Positions 5,384 through 5,996 of a stretch of DNA of 5,996 nt are shown here, in pieces. The first letter of the stretch is position 1. Every line of letters starts with the position of its first letter. The position numbers and the translations under genes are program-made. The notes under the pieces were generated by a model. That model searched no databases. It saw only the letters and a program-made list of their open reading frames with translations, and was not told where the DNA came from. Origin of the DNA: Chloroflexi bacterium RBG_13_53_26 (GTDB lineage: Bacteria; Chloroflexota; Dehalococcoidia; UBA2247; RBG-13-53-26); NCBI GenBank assembly GCA_001795035.1, contig MGMW01000095.1, positions 1-5,996 on the forward strand. The letters run 5' to 3'.

Positions 5384-5398
5384 CAAGTCAATGACTTG
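5384..5398. promoter_or_regulatory. palindrome CAAGTCA-A-TGACTTG
   Basis: Perfect 7-bp arms around one central base lie 27 bp after the ABM stop codon. The compact, near-continuous dyad looks more like a DNA-binding site than a terminator, as no T-run follows. There is no gene start nearby for it to control, so the role is open. Confidence 0.3.
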
Positions 5399-5443
5399 GG
5401 GTTGATTTCTGCACAAACCTGCGGCAGCATCCGAAGGTGTACT

Positions 5444-5470
5444 CCAAGAACTGTCTTCACCAGTTCTTGG
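5444..5470. other. perfect 10-bp stem-loop downstream of the ABM gene
   Basis: CCAAGAACTG (5444-5453) and CAGTTCTTGG (5461-5470) are exact reverse complements around a 7-nt loop. It would form a stable hairpin in the 3' untranslated part of the zinc-ribbon/ABM transcript and could protect or end it. There is no U-run on either side, so it is not a classical intrinsic terminator. The remaining 5471-5581 shows no gene. Confidence 0.45.
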
Positions 5471-5581
5471 ATGGGCTGGTAATGGGAGCAAACGTGAGAA
5501 AGTTGCCCCATCTTATGAATAATGATGGTATCTAAATGCCTCCCAATGATTCTCAATCTCTTTCAGCATCATCGATCCGTC

Positions 5582-5610
5582 TTGACAGAATCAGCGAAGA
5601 ATGGTACTAT
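5582..5610 (+). promoter_or_regulatory. consensus sigma70 promoter without a downstream rightward ORF
   Basis: TTGACA (5582-5587), exactly 17 nt, then TACTAT (5605-5610, five of six). This is the best promoter match in the window. No credible plus-strand coding sequence follows, and transcription from about 5617 would run into the structured region ending in a T-run at 5738-5744. Confidence 0.6.
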
Positions 5611-5616
5611 ATGAAC

Positions 5617-5744
5617 TGCTCTCGGGTGATTGAACCAGCTATAAGCAACAAGAAGCCGCTTACGGGGAACGAGTAGGAAGCGAAAGGGACTGGGAAGCGG
5701 GAAGACGTTAGGGAGGCTGGAGAGGTCACCCGAGGCGTTTTTTT
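5617..5744 (+). ncRNA. candidate structured small RNA, about 128 nt
   Basis: The predicted transcript begins just before CTCGGGTGA (5621-5629), whose exact reverse complement TCACCCGAG lies at 5726-5734, nearly at the other end. The stem extends with G5618-C5736 and C5619-G5735 around a bulged U5620. Seven T residues (5738-5744) then follow, as at an intrinsic terminator. Inside, after a symmetric 5x5 loop, CCAGC (5635-5639) pairs with GCTGG (5716-5720), and CCGCTT (5656-5661) with AAGCGG (5695-5700). The core is strikingly purine-rich. No long ORF is present. I do not recognise tmRNA, SRP RNA or RNase P signatures. The closed-stem shape recalls 6S RNA, but it is short for that family. It converges with hpt and ends about 70 nt from its stop. 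Confidence 0.5.
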
Positions 5745-5749
5745 ATTTC

Positions 5750-5869
5750 GGAGGTTTGGGCGGGGCTGGCGGCGGAGTTGGAGGTTTGGGTGGCGGGGCT
5801 GACAGTTTTGGCGGTTATCTCGGCGATTTCGGCGGGGCTGGAGGTTTGGGCGGCGGGGATGGCGGGGGT
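5750..5869. repeat. degenerate 30-bp tandem repeat (four units)
   Basis: GGAGGTTTGGG occurs at 5750-5760, 5780-5790 and 5840-5850, with a degraded copy, GGCGGTTATCT, at 5810-5820, all in 30-bp register. The rest of each unit is G-rich and variable (GGCGGGGCT and similar). Thirty bases equal ten codons, so on the minus strand the array reads as proline-rich peptide in the hpt frame. Two of the four units lie inside the hpt ORF and two lie past its stop. Confidence 0.7.
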
Positions 5870-5996
5870 GTTGCCTTTTCTTCACGCAACAGAGCTACAA
5901 AGGGCAAATTCCGGTATTCCTCTCGATAGTCAAGTCCGTAGCCAACCATGAACTCGTCGGGAACCTCAAAGCCTACATAGTCAAGGGAAACACCCG
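5815..5996 (-). CDS. hpt: hypoxanthine phosphoribosyltransferase, C-terminal part
   Basis: The 59 C-terminal residues are visible; the gene enters from the right edge. DYVGFEVPDEFMVGYGLDY followed by REEYRNLPFVALL is the diagnostic end of bacterial Hpt. The family's PRPP/Mg-binding Asp lies in GLDY. Hpt salvages hypoxanthine (often guanine) with PRPP to make IMP or GMP in the cytoplasm. Normal enzymes stop soon after this motif. Here about 20 residues follow (EKATPPPSPPPKPPAPPKSPR), encoded by a 30-bp tandem repeat. The stop TAA (5817-5815) falls in a degenerate repeat unit. The same frame continues as 23 more proline-rich codons to a second TAA at 5745-5743, so the original tail may have been longer. 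The active-site half is not in view. Confidence 0.9.
   Translation of the reverse strand, partial: GVSLDYVGFEVPDEFMVGYGLDYREEYRNLPFVALLREEKATPPPSPPPKPPAPPKSPR

Noticed and set aside
5377..5389. tRNA T-arm-like GCGGGTTCAAGTC
   Set aside because: No complementary CCCGC follows to close the arm, and no acceptor, D-arm or anticodon arm can be built upstream.
5750..5869. CRISPR-like array
   Set aside because: The 30-bp units are directly adjacent and degenerate, with no unique spacers; it is a tandem repeat.
5607..5885. Minus-strand open frame rich in Arg, Pro and Gln
   Set aside because: It is an out-of-frame reading of the hpt tail repeat and spans the candidate RNA; its composition comes from the repeat.

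Overview
The window looks like a bacterial chromosome segment of roughly 50% GC. It has strong Shine-Dalgarno (SD) sequences and good sigma70-type -35/-10 boxes. A small AbrB-fold protein of the kind annotated as HgcAB-associated, followed by an ArsM with paired cysteines, suggests an anaerobe, perhaps Dehalococcoidia-like Chloroflexota. That taxonomic guess is inference only, because no rRNA or marker gene is present.

Left end (1-688): a leftward gene barely enters the window (start codon at 35). It is backed by a consensus promoter and by two tandem TTGACACAA boxes facing right. A 50-residue two-helix membrane protein (DUF3096-like, 215-367) follows, then a decayed 3' fragment of an alpha/beta hydrolase (about 397-555). 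A good promoter with a palindrome at its -10/+1 drives the next operon.

Arsenic block (689-3051): an AbrB/MazE/SpoVT-type small protein (689-964) is followed one base later by arsM, arsenite S-adenosylmethionine methyltransferase (966-1859). A 12-helix MFS transporter (3051-1876, minus strand) converges on arsM with a 16-bp gap.

Middle (3052-4685): there is a frame-disrupted HicB-antitoxin-like remnant (about 3176-3342), a palindrome-bearing intergenic stretch, an AqpZ-like aquaporin on the minus strand (4258-3584), and a 427-bp intergenic region. That region holds two divergent promoters sharing TGGTATAAT and a stem-loop in the rightward leader.

Right part (4686-5996): a GTG-started 84-residue eight-cysteine zinc-ribbon-like protein and an ABM-fold (antibiotic biosynthesis monooxygenase) protein probably form an operon. 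After them come two inverted repeats. Next is a candidate non-coding RNA (about 5617-5744): a consensus promoter (TTGACA-N17-TACTAT), 5' and 3' ends complementary over about 9-11 bp, and a seven-T run directly after the 3' arm. It converges on the 3' end of hpt (hypoxanthine phosphoribosyltransferase, minus strand, partial). The hpt C-terminus has been extended into a proline-rich tail by a degenerate 30-bp tandem repeat.

Functionally, arsM, its AbrB-like partner, the MFS carrier and possibly the aquaporin could form a metalloid-handling neighbourhood. Only the AbrB-like gene and arsM are clearly co-transcribed. The best candidate for something undescribed is the structured RNA at 5617-5744.
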